Part shown: one piece after another, positions 55,510-63,446 of the stretch
Position numbering within the stretch: position 1 is the first letter of the stretch
Layout of the letters: the number at the start of each line of letters is the position of its first letter
Source: Martinezella rhizogenes
GTDB taxonomy: Bacteria; Pseudomonadota; Alphaproteobacteria; Rhizobiales; Rhizobiaceae
DNA: 64,000 nt
Direction of reading: 5' to 3'
Assembly: GCF_027460065.1 (NCBI RefSeq)
Contig: NZ_JAPYZZ010000022.1
Coordinates: forward strand, 1 to 64,000
Program-made: the position numbers and the translations under genes
Notes under the pieces: model-generated
Database searches by the model: none
Seen by the model: the letters and a program-made list of their open reading frames with translations, nothing else
Told to the model about the DNA's origin: nothing

Positions 55510-55905
55510 ATGAGCGAGACACGCCTGCCACTGAAGCCTGTTCTGCGCATCGATTTTCCGCCCGGAGAGCGTCTGGGGCACGGCAAAGTCGAGTTGATGG
55601 AGTTGATTGCCGAGACCGGATCGATCTCGGCCGCCGGTCGGGCGATGGACATGTCCTATCGACGTGCATGGCTGCTGGTGGATGCGCTGAACCACATGTT
55701 CAGGCAGCCGGTGATCGAATCCCAACGGGGCGGCAAGCAGGGCGGCGGTGCGGCACTGACTGTTTTCGGCACCGCATTGCTGGAGCGTTATTGTGGCATG
55801 GAAGAGCGGATGAACGAGGCCCTGCGCGTGGATATTGACTGGCTGGAGGCCAACCGCAATCCCGATGATTCGCTCAATAGGGATCGAGAGCCGCCGACTT
55901 TATGA
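55510..55905 (+). CDS. ModE-like winged-helix regulator without molybdate domain
   Basis: A 131-residue protein consisting of the LysR-type winged helix found at the N-terminus of Mod[21 protein letters not shown] near residues 29-48 is the helix-turn-helix, followed by [13 protein letters not shown] and the wing region [12 protein letters not shown]. The C-terminal MopI molybdate-binding (TOBE) domains of full ModE are missing, so how molybdate would be sensed is unclear. It is convergent with modC and overlaps it by 32 bases. It probably regulates modABC through the Mo-box at 58516-58539. Confidence 0.85.
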   Translation: MSETRLPLKPVLRIDFPPGERLGHGKVELMELIAETGSISAAGRAMDMSYRRAWLLVDALNHMFRQPVIESQRGGKQGGGAALTVFGTALLERYCGMEERMNEALRVDIDWLEANRNPDDSLNRDREPPTL

Positions 55906-56950
55906 TCGCATGCACCGGTTTTCCGGGTTCCAGTCGTAGCCGCTCGCGGGAGAGGTCGGTGATGCGCGACTGGATGATATCGCCGCCGCAATCCACCTGG
56001 ATCGTCACCATTCCGTCTTCGCTTGCCGAGATACCGGCGACATGGCCCTCGAGAATGTTGAGCGCACTGAGACCCTCGGGCTTTACCAGAGCCAGCATGA
56101 CATCGCGTGCAGGTATCAGCACCCGTGCGGGCGTTCCGGCTGTTCCCTTTTTTGCCGGAACCTGCAGGAGCGAGTTAGTGAGCCTGACGGCGGCAAGCCC
56201 GTGTCTCTCATCGAAGCTTTCGATGTTTCCTGAAAGGATGCTGCCCGCTTCCCGCCGCTCGAGATGGGTACTGAAATCGGGTCTCGACAGCACCTCGGCC
56301 GCTTTTCCCTCAGCCTCCACCTTGCCGTCTTTCATCACCACGATGCGGTCTGCAAGGCGGGCGACTTCCTGGATGGAATGGCTGACATAAACGATCGGGA
56401 TTTTCGTCTCGTCGCGCAGCCGCTCGAGATAGGGAATGATCTCGGCCTTACGCTGTTCGTCCAGCGAGGCGAGCGGTTCGTCCATCAGCAGCAGTCTTGG
56501 CGATGAGAGTAGTGCGCGACCGATGGCTACACGCTGTTTTTCGCCGCCGGAGAGCCTGTTCGGGCGGCGCTGCAGAAGATGGCCGATGCCAAGCATGTCG
56601 ATGATGCGGTCGTCATTTGCATTTGTGTCTTTGCCTGCCGCGAACCATCGGCCGTATCGCAGGTTCTGCGCTACGCTCAGATGCGGGAAGAGCCGTGCCT
56701 CCTGAAAGACATAACCGAAGCGGCGTTTATGGGCCGGCAGAAACAGACGCTTTCCGCTATCGGCCAGCACTTCGCCATCCAGCGAAACCTTTCCCTCATC
56801 CGGTCGCAACAGACCGGCAATGATGCGGATCATCGACGTCTTGCCGGAGCCGGAACGCCCGAACAGGGCGGTGACTCCGCCTTCGGAGGTGAAGGATGCG
56901 TCGAGTTCGAAGGCGCCGAGGCGGTGACGGGTGGAGACTGAAAGCGTCAT
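55874..56950 (-). CDS. modC: Molybdate ABC transporter ATP-binding protein
   Basis: A 358-residue ATPase. It has Walker [13 protein letters not shown] near residues 31-42, the Q-loop [13 protein letters not shown] near 80-92, signature [15 protein letters not shown] near 129-143, Walker [13 protein letters not shown] near 149-160 and H-loop [15 protein letters not shown] near 182-196. A C-terminal TOBE domain (about 290-355) with [16 protein letters not shown]-type segment can bind molybdate and inhibit transport. Its start overlaps the modB stop by four bases. Its 3' end overlaps the ModE-like gene. Confidence 0.95.
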   Translation of the reverse strand: MTLSVSTRHRLGAFELDASFTSEGGVTALFGRSGSGKTSMIRIIAGLLRPDEGKVSLDGEVLADSGKRLFLPAHKRRFGYVFQEARLFPHLSVAQNLRYGRWFAAGKDTNANDDRIIDMLGIGHLLQRRPNRLSGGEKQRVAIGRALLSSPRLLLMDEPLASLDEQRKAEIIPYLERLRDETKIPIVYVSHSIQEVARLADRIVVMKDGKVEAEGKAAEVLSRPDFSTHLERREAGSILSGNIESFDERHGLAAVRLTNSLLQVPAKKGTAGTPARVLIPARDVMLALVKPEGLSALNILEGHVAGISASEDGMVTIQVDCGGDIIQSRITDLSRERLRLEPGKPVHAIIKSAALDPY

Positions 56951-57663
56951 TCCATGCTCACCCGTTTGCCGATGATGCGGGCCAGAAACTCCGAGACGAG
57001 CAGCGCCAGCATGGAAATCACGACCGAAACGATGGTGAGGCGCAACGCACCGGCATCACCGCCCGGCACCTGTGTGAAGGTGTAGATGGCGGCGGACAGC
57101 GTCTGTGTCTCGCCCGGAATGTTTGAAACGAAGGTGATGGTCGCACCGAATTCGCCCATGGCCTTGGCGAAAGCGAGGATCATGCCGGCGATGATGCCGG
57201 GCAGCGTTAGTGGCAGGGTGACGGTGAGGAACACCCAGAGTGGGCTTGCCCCCAATGTTCCAGCTGCCTCCTCGAGCTTGAGATCTACCGCTTCGATGGA
57301 GAGACGGATGGAGCGCACCATCAGCGGAAAGGCCATGACGGCGCAGGCAAGTGCCGCCCCTGTCCAGCGGAAGGAAAAGACGATGCCGAACCAGCTATCG
57401 AGAAATTGGCCAATCGCACCGCGGCGGCCGAAGAGGACCAGCAGCAGAAAGCCGGTGACGACGGGCGGCAGAATGAGGGGCAGGTGGACGATGCCGTTGA
57501 GCAGCAATTTGCCCCAGAAGCGGCCGCGCGCCAGCGCCACGGCCACCGCTATGCCGAAGGGCAGGCTGGCAAACATGGCGATGGAGGACACCCACAGGCT
57601 GAGCCTGATCGCCGTCCATTCTTCAGGGCTGAGTGTCCACCAATGCAATGCCATATCCTGCAA
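56947..57663 (-). CDS. modB: Molybdate ABC transporter permease
   Basis: A 238-residue inner-membrane permease with about five membrane segments. The docking loop with the ATPase is [20 protein letters not shown] near residues 130-149, and the [15 protein letters not shown] segment near 60 is characteristic of ModB. It lies between modA (44-base gap) and modC (4-base overlap) in one minus-strand operon. Length and motif set are normal for the family. Confidence 0.95.
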   Translation of the reverse strand: MQDMALHWWTLSPEEWTAIRLSLWVSSIAMFASLPFGIAVAVALARGRFWGKLLLNGIVHLPLILPPVVTGFLLLVLFGRRGAIGQFLDSWFGIVFSFRWTGAALACAVMAFPLMVRSIRLSIEAVDLKLEEAAGTLGASPLWVFLTVTLPLTLPGIIAGMILAFAKAMGEFGATITFVSNIPGETQTLSAAIYTFTQVPGGDAGALRLTIVSVVISMLALLVSEFLARIIGKRVSME

Positions 57664-57707
57664 TCGTCATGTTTCGTGGCCCGCCGGAAAGCGGGCCTGA
57701 AGCAAGC

Positions 57708-58499
57708 TTATTTCAAAACGGTAAAGCCTTGCTTTTCGAAGAAAGGCGTTGCCTTCGCGGACTTCAGGAAATCCAGATAGGACTTCGCTGCCGGTGATTT
57801 TGCTTCCGAGAGAATGGCGACCGGATAGATGATCGGCGGGTGGCTGTCTTCGGGGAAGGTGCCGACGATCTTTACGCCTAGATCGGCGGCGGCGTCGGTC
57901 TGGTAGACGATGCCGTAGGGCGCTTCACCACGCGAGACGAGCAGCAGGGCGGCGCGCACGCTCTCTGCACCGGCGACTTTCTTTTCGACCGAGGACCAGA
58001 CGCCGAGCTTTTCCAGCGCCGCCTTGCCATATTTTCCGGCAGGAACGGAATCGACCGCACCCATGGCGAGGCGGCCATCGCCCACGAGAGCCGCAAGATC
58101 GAAGCCCTGCTTGATCTCGACCGGCTTTGCCTTGTCGGCAGGCGCGACGAGAACGATGCGGTTGCCGAGAAGGTTGGAGCGGCTGTCGGCATTGATGAGC
58201 TTCTTGTCGGCGGCATAGTCCATCCATGCGAGGTCGGCAGAGATAAAAATATCCGCAGGCGCGCCCTGCTCGATCTGCTTGGCGAGCGCAGAGCTTGCGG
58301 CATAAGAAACGGTCGCTTCGTTGCTACTTTCCTTCGCCCATTCCGCATTGATGGCGTCGAGCGCGTTTTTCATGCTCGCGGCGGCAAAAACTGTAACCTT
58401 CTCGGCGGCATGGGCCGGAACAGCCACAAAGGAGGCCGCCATCCAGAAGGATGTGGCGGCGGCAATGGTTTTGAAGAAGCTGCGGCGCATAAGTCTCAT
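57708..58499 (-). CDS. modA: Periplasmic molybdate-binding protein
   Basis: A 263-residue binding protein. A signal peptide with MRRSFFKTIAAA and a cleavage site after AHA (near residue 31) precedes the mature start AEKVTVFAAASMKNALDAI, which is typical for ModA. Oxyanion-binding serines are in AASMKNAL and YAASSALAKQI, and the family's ADIFISADLAWMDY and YGIVYQTDAAA segments are present. The ATG at 58499 follows GGGGGA; an upstream start at 58556 would cross the Mo-box. It binds molybdate or tungstate and delivers it to ModBC. Confidence 0.95.
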   Translation of the reverse strand: MRLMRRSFFKTIAAATSFWMAASFVAVPAHAAEKVTVFAAASMKNALDAINAEWAKESSNEATVSYAASSALAKQIEQGAPADIFISADLAWMDYAADKKLINADSRSNLLGNRIVLVAPADKAKPVEIKQGFDLAALVGDGRLAMGAVDSVPAGKYGKAALEKLGVWSSVEKKVAGAESVRAALLLVSRGEAPYGIVYQTDAAADLGVKIVGTFPEDSHPPIIYPVAILSEAKSPAAKSYLDFLKSAKATPFFEKQGFTVLK

Positions 58500-58515
58500 G
58501 GTGTCCCCCAAGGTC

Positions 58516-58539
58516 AGATGTATTCCGATGAATATAACG
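58516..58539 (-). promoter_or_regulatory. Mo-box (ModE operator) upstream of modA
   Basis: On the minus strand the site reads CGTTATATTC, a four-base centre ATCG, then GAATACATCT. The left half matches the CGTTATATT half of the known E. coli ModE operator, and seven of ten bases are palindromic. It lies 17 bases upstream of the modA start, a position suited to repression. Candidate promoter elements (CTATAG, TTGAAA) lie just upstream of it. Confidence 0.6.
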
Positions 58540-58651
58540 ATAGGCCTATAGGGCAATCATTATATTTTCAAGGATATATCGATGCGATGAGGAAAGAGGT
58601 CGCTGTGCGTGCTTATGTAAGGGGGATAATCAAGGTCTAAAAGCTTTCCGT

Positions 58652-58738
58652 CGTCATGCTCGGGCTTGTCCCTGCTATCTGCAACGCCTTGATTTTATTG
58701 GACGTGATTAGATCCTTGGGACAAGACAAAGCATGACG
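58652..58738. repeat. Intergenic palindromic repeat, long imperfect hairpin
   Basis: Two 21-base arms, 58652-58672 and 58718-58738, are inverted copies with three mismatches, separated by 45 bases. The arms (CGTCATGCTCGGGCTTGTCC and its partner) resemble the RIME-like palindromic elements scattered between genes in Rhizobiaceae. It sits between modA and the oxidoreductase gene and may also act as a transcript end. Nothing else was seen in the 58540-58788 stretch. Confidence 0.6.
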
Positions 58739-58788
58739 TCGAGTTTGAGGGCAGGTTTTTCCTTATCAAGGCCGCCCGCTCTGCCTGA

Positions 58789-60099
58789 TCAAAACCGCTC
58801 GCCGGCGAAATGGGCGATCTGCGCGCCGGCCTCGTAATAGGCTTCCTTCATGGCGCGGAAAGCCTGTGCTTTCGGCTCCGTCACCGGCAAGGGCAGATCG
58901 GCTTCGGCGATTTCGCCGAGAATATGCTGGGCAATCACCTTGCCGAAGGCCGTCCCCGGCGCGATGCCGCGGCCGTTGTAACCCGAGAAGCCGACGACAT
59001 TCTCCGCGAATTTATGGAAGCGCGGCACGGCATTGTCCGTCATGCCGATCTGGCCGTACCATTCACATTCGAATTCCGTGTCACCCAGCTGCGGGAAAAT
59101 CCGCTTCAGCGAGCGTTTCGCCCAGGCACGATGAATGGCGGCGCCGGTGCCCCGCAGCGCACCGACACTGCCGAAGACGAGCCGACCGGCCTTGTCCATG
59201 CGGAAGGATGACAGGATTTCCTTCGTATCCCAGCAGCCCTGCCGGCCGGGCAGAATGCTTTTCTGCAGATTGTCGCTGAGCGGCCTGGTCGCGAAATTGA
59301 AATAGGGCAGGTAAACTTGTTCCTCACGGATAATCTGCCAGGGGCCGGTGCTGTAGGCCTCAGTTGCGACGACAATCCATTTTGCCGTTACCGATCCTTC
59401 CGGCGTTTTCACCACCCACTTTGCGCCGTTGCGGCCGGTTTCGATGACGGGGCTTGCCGTACGCAGCCGGACACCGGCCTTTTGTGCAGCGCCGGCAAGG
59501 CCACGAACGTAAGCCAGCGGCTGGATCGTGCCGGCGCGGCTGTCGAGAAGCGCGCCGGAATAGGCGTTGCTGCCGATATAGCTCGCTGTCTCGTCAGCAT
59601 CGAGAACTCGAACCGGCGCGCCTCTCGCCGACCATTGTTCGCAACGCTCGCGGATTTCGGCGAGCCCTTTTTCACCGACGGCGCAATGCAGCGTCCCGTT
59701 TTTCTCGATCTCGCAGGGAATGCCGTGTTTTTCCACCAGTTCGCGCACAAGAAGCGGAGCATCGCCGAGAAGATCGAGAAGCCGTTCGCCGTAAGTCTCG
59801 CCCAGCACATCGGGAAGCTCTTTCGGCATGACCCACATGCCGCCATTGATGAGGCCGACATTACGCCCGGCACCGCCGAAACCGATCTCTTTCGCTTCCA
59901 GCAGCATGACGTCGACACCACGTTCGGCAAGATGCAGTGCGGCGGATTGCCCGGTGAAACCACCGCCGACAACCACGACATCGGCAACCGCATCTCCTTG
60001 CAGCGCAGGTGTCTTGGGCGGCTGCGGCGCGGTCTTCTCCCAGAGGCCATGTGAGCGGGGGTCGTTATACATGTTCCACCATAGTGCGGGCGAGTTCAT
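58789..60099 (-). CDS. FAD-dependent amine/amino acid oxidase (PuuB/DadA-like DAO fold)
   Basis: A 436-residue flavoprotein. The start MNSPALWWNMYNDPRSHGLW is typical of PuuB/OrdL-like oxidases, the FAD motif VVVVGGGFTGQSAALHLAE is near residues 41-59, GFGGAGRNVGLINGG near 73-87 and the C-terminal FSGYNGRGIAPGTAFGK near 375-391. Probable reaction: oxidative deamination of a polyamine derivative or amino acid; gamma-glutamylputrescine is one option, but no other Puu genes are present. It is divergent from a LysR regulator over 102 bases, the usual arrangement for a regulator and its target. Confidence 0.8.
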   Translation of the reverse strand: MNSPALWWNMYNDPRSHGLWEKTAPQPPKTPALQGDAVADVVVVGGGFTGQSAALHLAERGVDVMLLEAKEIGFGGAGRNVGLINGGMWVMPKELPDVLGETYGERLLDLLGDAPLLVRELVEKHGIPCEIEKNGTLHCAVGEKGLAEIRERCEQWSARGAPVRVLDADETASYIGSNAYSGALLDSRAGTIQPLAYVRGLAGAAQKAGVRLRTASPVIETGRNGAKWVVKTPEGSVTAKWIVVATEAYSTGPWQIIREEQVYLPYFNFATRPLSDNLQKSILPGRQGCWDTKEILSSFRMDKAGRLVFGSVGALRGTGAAIHRAWAKRSLKRIFPQLGDTEFECEWYGQIGMTDNAVPRFHKFAENVVGFSGYNGRGIAPGTAFGKVIAQHILGEIAEADLPLPVTEPKAQAFRAMKEAYYEAGAQIAHFAGERF

Positions 60100-60201
60100 T
60101 TGATTTTCGTATGAGTGACACGCCCTTGTTTATGAGACTTTACAAGCCACTCCGTCTGTTGAATATCGACATATCGTCAATAGTTCATTCCGTGAGGGAA
60201 T

Positions 60202-61128
60202 ATGGTCCTGCCGCCGCGCCGTTTTCTGCCGTCGCTTTCGCTGCTGGCGGCTTTCGAGGCTGCCTCGCGCACCGGTAGCGTTACCGCTGCGGCAAGGGAG
60301 CTCGGCCTGACACAGGGCGCGGTCAGCCGGCAGATTCTGGCGCTTGAAGAGCAGCTTGGTGTGGCGCTGTTCCTGCGCGAACGACAGACGATCCGGTTGA
60401 CCCGCGCGGGGGAAGGTTATGCGCGGGAAATCCGCGAGGCTTTGCGGCGTATTTCGACGGCGTCCCTCAATCTGCGCGCCAATCCGGATGGCGGCACGCT
60501 CAATCTCGGCGTGCTGCCCAGCTTCGGCACGCGCTGGCTGGTGCCGCGCCTTCCCGATTTCATCGCCCGGCATCCCGGCATTTCCGTCAATCTTCTGACG
60601 CGGTCGTCGCTGTTCGATTTCCGCACCGATACCGTCGATGCGGCGATCCATTTCGGATTGCCGCATTGGCCGGGCACCGAACTGGTTTTTCTGATGCATG
60701 AAAAGGTCATTCCGGTGTGCAGCCCGACTTTTAAGGAACGTCACGGGCTTTCTCGGCCGGATGATCTGCTGCATGTGCCGCTCCTGCACATGACAACCCG
60801 GCCGGACGCCTGGGAGCAATGGTTTCGCAGCCATGATGTGCGTTTCGACAATGTGCACGGCATGCTGTTCGATCAGTTCACGATGATTGCCGAGGCGGCG
60901 AGCGCTGGCGTTGGGGCGTCGCTTGTTCCTTCCTTCATGATCGAGGAGGAATTGCGAAGCGGTCGTCTGGTCGGGGCTGTTGCGGGGGAGGTGGAAAGCG
61001 ACGAGGCCTATTATCTTGCCTGCATGCCTGATCGCGCCAGCTATCCGCCACTCGAAAGTTTCCGAAGCTGGATCGTCTCTCAGGCCGCAATCGGCAGAGG
61101 TGTTGGCGGGGAAGACTTTTCGGCGTAA
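60202..61128 (+). CDS. LysR-family transcriptional regulator (GcvA-like)
   Basis: A 308-residue LTTR. The N-terminal helix-turn-helix is at about residues 10-65 (LLAAFEAASRTGSVTAAARE followed by LGLTQGAVSRQI), and the effector domain starts near 95 (GGTLNLGVLPSFGTRWLVPR), a GcvA-subgroup pattern. Divergent from the amine oxidase gene, it probably controls that gene. The 102-base gap between them contains AT-rich segments but I could not define a T-N11-A box with confidence. Confidence 0.9.
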   Translation: MVLPPRRFLPSLSLLAAFEAASRTGSVTAAARELGLTQGAVSRQILALEEQLGVALFLRERQTIRLTRAGEGYAREIREALRRISTASLNLRANPDGGTLNLGVLPSFGTRWLVPRLPDFIARHPGISVNLLTRSSLFDFRTDTVDAAIHFGLPHWPGTELVFLMHEKVIPVCSPTFKERHGLSRPDDLLHVPLLHMTTRPDAWEQWFRSHDVRFDNVHGMLFDQFTMIAEAASAGVGASLVPSFMIEEELRSGRLVGAVAGEVESDEAYYLACMPDRASYPPLESFRSWIVSQAAIGRGVGGEDFSA

Positions 61129-61231
61129 ACCGGGGGGCGGTCTTGCAAGAGCGCCGCGGCTAAGCCAATAGTGCGCCATGACGTGTGGCGGACGGCGCCA
61201 CACACCGCAAGTTCCAATACGGGAGATGTCC

Positions 61232-61468
61232 GTGAAGCCCATTTTTGTTCAGCTTCAATGCGAGCCCGGCAAGACCTATGATGTCGCCGATGCCATCTAT
61301 AAAACGGAGCTCGTTTCCGAGCTTTATTCCACCAGCGGCGAATATGATCTGATGCTGAAAATCTATCTTCCGCAGGAGGAGGATATCGGCAAATTCATCA
61401 ACGAGAATATCGTCAATATTCCAGGTATCGTCCGCTCGCTGACGACGCTGACCTTCACTGCGTTCTGA
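61232..61468 (+). CDS. Stand-alone Lrp/AsnC ligand-binding (RAM) domain protein
   Basis: A 78-residue protein that covers only the effector-binding alpha/beta domain of Lrp/AsnC regulators, without the DNA-binding half. The pattern KPIFVQLQCEPGKTYDVADA, SELYSTSGEYDLMLKIYLP and IPGIVRSLTTLTF matches the betaalphabetabetaalphabeta RAM fold; the GEYDLML segment is the ligand-contact strand. The GTG at 61232 lies six bases after GGGAG; an ATG at 61226 has no spacing from the same site. Such proteins may bind amino acids and modulate full-length Lrp partners. Confidence 0.8.
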   Translation: MKPIFVQLQCEPGKTYDVADAIYKTELVSELYSTSGEYDLMLKIYLPQEEDIGKFINENIVNIPGIVRSLTTLTFTAF

Positions 61469-61814
61469 CTGCATTTCCGGCCTTCAACCGGGCATCCGTG
61501 CGGAGGGAAAGTCCTTTAAGCTCAAGGGCTTTGTGGCTGGTGGCCGCCTTTAGGCTTGTTGCGGGGAATAGGAATGAGTGAAGAATTGGGAGCGTCAGAA
61601 AGACGTAGCGCTTGGCACTCCAATCCTGATTTGCAGGTGCTTTTTCAGCTCATTGCATCAGAATTTTCGATACATCCCGGACGGCTTGCGATCAGCTAGG
61701 CAGACGAATTTATATACTAAAAGCGCGCCATCGACCCCGTGTTCGGGATACGATATTAAGCGCGCTTTGATCTTGACGGGGACGAGGCAGCGATCGGGTA
61801 ACGGGTTTCCCGCA
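61469..61814. other. Gene-poor intergenic stretch
   Basis: These 346 bases contain no convincing conserved gene. The only item with a plausible ribosome site is a 41-codon open frame at 61574-61699, listed separately. A weak AAAGTCCTT/AAGGGCTTT hairpin near 61508-61533 could end transcription of the RAM-domain gene. Confidence 0.3.
61574..61699 (+). CDS. Possible small protein of 41 residues
   Basis: The frame starts with MSEELGASERRSAWHSN, stops at TAG 61697-61699 and is preceded by GGGGAATAGGA, which fits a ribosome binding site. The composition is soluble and mixed, without membrane segments or motifs. I do not recognise it. It could be the decayed start of an N-terminal part of a longer gene or a chance frame. 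Confidence 0.2.
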   Translation: MSEELGASERRSAWHSNPDLQVLFQLIASEFSIHPGRLAIS

Positions 61815-62003
61815 TCAGGCCGCGGCCAGATTCCGGCTGCGCACGAGATCGCGGATGGCGATCCGCACGTCATCGGCGCTGTCGAACTTCTGTTCGTCCA
61901 GGTCGTGAACGTGGAACTTCACCGCGATGAACTTCAGCCGGTCGTTGTCCGGTATGACGATGCCGACGGGTTCGCCAGCGAATTCAATAACTTGCTTTTG
62001 CAT
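61815..62003 (-). CDS. Small conserved-looking hypothetical protein
   Basis: A 62-residue acidic-to-neutral protein starting MQKQVIEFAGEPVGIVIPDN with KFIAVKFHVHDLDEQKFDS in the middle. The alternation of strands and a final helix (DDVRIAIRDLVRSR) suggests a small alpha/beta fold. GGGAG lies eight bases before the ATG. It looks like a small cytosolic protein of the type common in Rhizobiaceae with no known role. No operon partner is evident; the region to both sides is non-coding. Confidence 0.65.
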   Translation of the reverse strand: MQKQVIEFAGEPVGIVIPDNDRLKFIAVKFHVHDLDEQKFDSADDVRIAIRDLVRSRNLAAA

Positions 62004-62381
62004 AGGTATACTCCCGCTGTGGCTAATTTACACAGCATGTTGTCGAACTGATTTTCAGGAAATTGAGACCGTCAGGTCACATTCGACAGCAGCGGGAACA
62101 CGTGGATTTAAATCCAGCATTCCAGGACACAAGACCAAGGATTGCGTTAATGTTGATATGTTTTGACATGACACACTCCCTGTATTGGTGTTGGCCCAGA
62201 ATCAGGAGACTCGTTCTCCAGTTCCACACTGATAATCCAGACCAGCACTAAAATCAATGCTGATTGTTATAGGTAGAATATTTTTCTTTATGATGACAGG
62301 AGAGGGGCGGAAATGTGAAATTTTTGTTTTCGTGGGAAGCCGCCCCGAAAAGCCCGGCGTGGCGGGCTTTTTATGCTTATT
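62004..62381. other. AT-rich intergenic stretch before epmB 3' end
   Basis: These 378 bases hold no recognisable gene. The 61815-62003 gene's promoter must lie at its left end, and a terminator hairpin for epmB occupies 62348-62371. The middle has CAGCACTAAAATCAATGCTG with a partial dyad, of unknown significance. Confidence 0.3.
62348..62371. terminator. Bidirectional-type terminator downstream of epmB
   Basis: AAAAGCCCG at 62348-62356 pairs with CGGGCTTTT at 62363-62371 around a six-base loop. T-runs are present on both strands, so it can end epmB transcription (minus strand, stop at 62382) and plus-strand readthrough. Confidence 0.75.
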
Positions 62382-63446
62382 TTAATCGCCGGCGGATGCC
62401 GCAGGTGGGTAAATATGATCGTTTCCGTTGAAGTCGGAGACGGAGTAACAGCCATCGCGGGTTTTTTCGGCCGCATTTGGGCCGATTACAGCCTTGCCGT
62501 GACCGCCGGGAATGTCGAGGACATAGGTCGGCTGGCAAAGACCGGAGACATGCCCCCGCAAGGCGGAAACGATTCGCTGACCCTCTTCGATCGTCAGCCG
62601 AAAATGGCTCGTGCCCGGGGCAAGATCGGGATGGTGCAGATAATAGGGCTTGATGCGGTTTTCGACGAAGCTGCGCATCAGTTCGGCGAGAACCGCCGGA
62701 TCATCGTTGATGCCCTTCAAAAGCACGGTCTGGCTGACCATGGCGATGCCGGCGTCTATCAACCGTGCGCAGGCGTTTCTGGCAGCGTCGCCGAGTTCGC
62801 GGGCGTGATTGGCGTGCAGGGCGACATAGATGGTCTTGCCGCTCTCTTTCAGTGCCTCGATCAGTGGCGCGTCGATGCGGTCGGGATCGACGACCGGTAC
62901 GCGGGTGTGGAAACGGACGATCTTGACGTGCGGTATATCCCTCAGGCGTTTCATCAGGTCTGACAATCGTCGCGGCGAGAGAACCAGGGGGTCGCCGCCT
63001 GTGAGGATGACCTCCCAGATGGCCGGGTTGGCCATTATATAGGCGAATGCCGCATCCAGCTCTTCCGGGCTCATCATCCCGTTGCCCTGCGGGCCGACCA
63101 TTTCGCGGCGGAAACAGAAACGGCAATAGACCGGGCAGACATGCACCGCCTTCAAAAGCACGCGGTCGGGATAACGGTGAACGATGCCGTGGACGGGGCT
63201 ATGGGCGTCGTCGCCGATCGGATCGTCGCGTTCTTCGGGAAGATGGACGAGTTCGGCGAGATCAGGCACGAATTGTCGGGCGATCGGATCCTGGGGATCG
63301 TGGCTGTCCATCAGCCCGGAAACCGTTGGTGTTATGGCGAGCGCATAACGCTGCGTCACCGCGCGCAGGCCCTCGAGCGCCTCGGCTTCGATCAGCCCCG
63401 CTTCGAGCAGCGCTTCCGGTGTCTTGATGGTTTCAAGCCTTGTCAT
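62382..63446 (-). CDS. epmB: EF-P beta-lysylation protein, lysine 2,3-aminomutase family
   Basis: A 354-residue radical-SAM, PLP-dependent aminomutase. The [4Fe-4S] motif is VCPVYCRFCFRREMVG near residues 102-117 (CxxxCxxC), VILTGGDPLVLSPRRL near 146-161 is the SAM-contact region, and the PLP lysine is in DIPGGHGKAV near 322-331. Length and absence of the long KamA C-terminal extension favour EpmB, which converts (S)-lysine to (R)-beta-lysine for modification of elongation factor P. Its ATG overlaps the epmA stop by four bases. An upstream start at 63473 is rejected. Confidence 0.9.
   Translation of the reverse strand: MTRLETIKTPEALLEAGLIEAEALEGLRAVTQRYALAITPTVSGLMDSHDPQDPIARQFVPDLAELVHLPEERDDPIGDDAHSPVHGIVHRYPDRVLLKAVHVCPVYCRFCFRREMVGPQGNGMMSPEELDAAFAYIMANPAIWEVILTGGDPLVLSPRRLSDLMKRLRDIPHVKIVRFHTRVPVVDPDRIDAPLIEALKESGKTIYVALHANHARELGDAARNACARLIDAGIAMVSQTVLLKGINDDPAVLAELMRSFVENRIKPYYLHHPDLAPGTSHFRLTIEEGQRIVSALRGHVSGLCQPTYVLDIPGGHGKAVIGPNAAEKTRDGCYSVSDFNGNDHIYPPAASAGD

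Noticed and set aside
60100-60201. LysR-box (T-N11-A) in the amine oxidase/LysR gap
   Set aside because: Several partial dyads fit loosely in this AT-rich stretch, and none stands out enough to name.
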